30,645 nucleotides of DNA from Aliitabrizicola sp031425325 (GTDB lineage Bacteria > Pseudomonadota > Alphaproteobacteria > Rhodobacterales > Rhodobacteraceae), in NCBI GenBank assembly GCA_031425325.1, contig JANPJD010000243.1, positions 1-30,645 on the forward strand. The letters are read 5' to 3'. The translations under genes were made by a program, and so were the position numbers. The notes beneath the pieces were generated by a model. The model ran no database searches and was not told the origin of the DNA. It saw nothing but the letters and a program-made list of their open reading frames with translations. How positions within the stretch are numbered: the stretch's first letter is position 1; each line of letters opens with the position of its first letter. Below are positions 30,269 through 30,645 of this stretch, piece by piece.

Positions 30269-30645
30269 ATGCGCGCCTATGTGCTGCATCCCGACTTGAA
30301 AGCCGACCGCGCCCGGCGCACGCCCGAGCATGGCCTGGCCGAGGCTGTGGCGCTTGCCGCAGCCCTGCCTGACATGGACGTGGTCGGCTCCGAGGTCGTG
30401 CGGGTGGGGCGCATAGCGCCCGGCACGCTGTTCGGCTCGGGCAAGGTCGAAGAGCTGAAGGCCCGCTTTGCCGCGCTCGAGGTCGGTCTCGTGCTGGTCG
30501 ATGGCCCGGTCAGTCCGGTGCAGCAGCGCAACCTCGAGAAGGAGTGGGGCGTCAAGCTTCTGGACCGCACCGGCCTGATCCTCGAGATCTTCGCTGATCG
30601 CGCCCGCACGCGCGAGGGCGTGCTTCAGGTCGAGCTTGCGGCGCT
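30269..30645 (+). CDS. hflX: GTPase HflX, N-terminal part (cut by window end)
   Basis: The first 125 codons of HflX, a ribosome-binding GTPase that helps split or rescue stalled ribosomes. The N-terminal HflX domain is clear: LFGSGKVEELKARF, LVLVDGPVSPVQQRNLEKEW and LLDRTGLILEIFADRARTRE. The G domain lies beyond the window. The start is uncertain. ATG 30269 is the first ATG in frame, with GGCGGG about ten bases upstream, and GTG 30263 lies two codons earlier. The frame stays open back to a stop at 30176-30178, and the added part (SDLHDDDEDF and on) looks like a plausible acidic N-terminus. It contains no ATG, but a CTG at 30188 overlaps the hfq stop and has GAAGG six bases upstream. Confidence 0.9.
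   Translation, partial: MRAYVLHPDLKADRARRTPEHGLAEAVALAAALPDMDVVGSEVVRVGRIAPGTLFGSGKVEELKARFAALEVGLVLVDGPVSPVQQRNLEKEWGVKLLDRTGLILEIFADRARTREGVLQVELAA

Overview
The window is a GC-rich, gene-dense piece of an alphaproteobacterial chromosome, most likely from Rhodobacterales (Rhodobacter/Paracoccus/Roseobacter relatives). The strongest clue is the gene order dusB(nifR3)-ntrB-ntrC-ntrY-ntrX-trkA-trkH-hfq-hflX, together with an NtrC that lacks the sigma54-contact loop, as known from Rhodobacter capsulatus. A fused IspD-IspF protein, a class II DAHP synthase, a PAS_5-type protein and DUF6477/DUF6456-like proteins fit the same group. The genus cannot be fixed from the sequence alone. No tRNA, rRNA, CRISPR array, insertion sequence or phage gene was seen.

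Layout, left to right. 1-1.3 kb: the 3' end of a PQQ-type sugar dehydrogenase, convergent with a GlxA-family AraC regulator. 1.4-4.6 kb: DAHP synthase (aromatic amino acid entry step), a PAS-domain protein and a short-chain dehydrogenase. 4.6-8.5 kb: a probable catabolic block with a 2-hydroxyacid dehydrogenase and a DUF4432 epimerase-like protein in one operon, divergent from an MttB-superfamily methyltransferase without a pyrrolysine codon. 8.5-10.2 kb: a divergent pair of lineage-specific genes (DUF6477-like, DUF6456-like). 10.2-11.3 kb: a 91-residue tandem-repeat hydrophilic protein just downstream of an aquaporin. 11.4-15.9 kb: lipoyl synthase, then an opposed group of ATP-grasp protein, MFS exporter and diheme cytochrome c.

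16.1-19.4 kb: hpt, a COQ10/RatA START-domain protein, and a tightly overlapped ispDF-pgpA-pncC operon (isoprenoid precursors, phosphatidylglycerol synthesis, NMN salvage). 19.5-26.8 kb: the dusB-ntrB-ntrC-ntrY-ntrX nitrogen two-component locus, with ATGA overlaps at dusB/ntrB and ntrY/ntrX. 26.9-30.6 kb: trkA-trkH potassium uptake, hfq, and the 5' part of hflX, cut by the window end.

Most of the window is ordinary core genome. The less ordinary items are the 22-residue repeat protein, the two ATPase regulators without the GAFTGA loop, the orphan MttB homologue, an isolated ATP-grasp gene of different base composition, an unusual possible CTG start for hflX, and several well-formed inverted repeats between genes.
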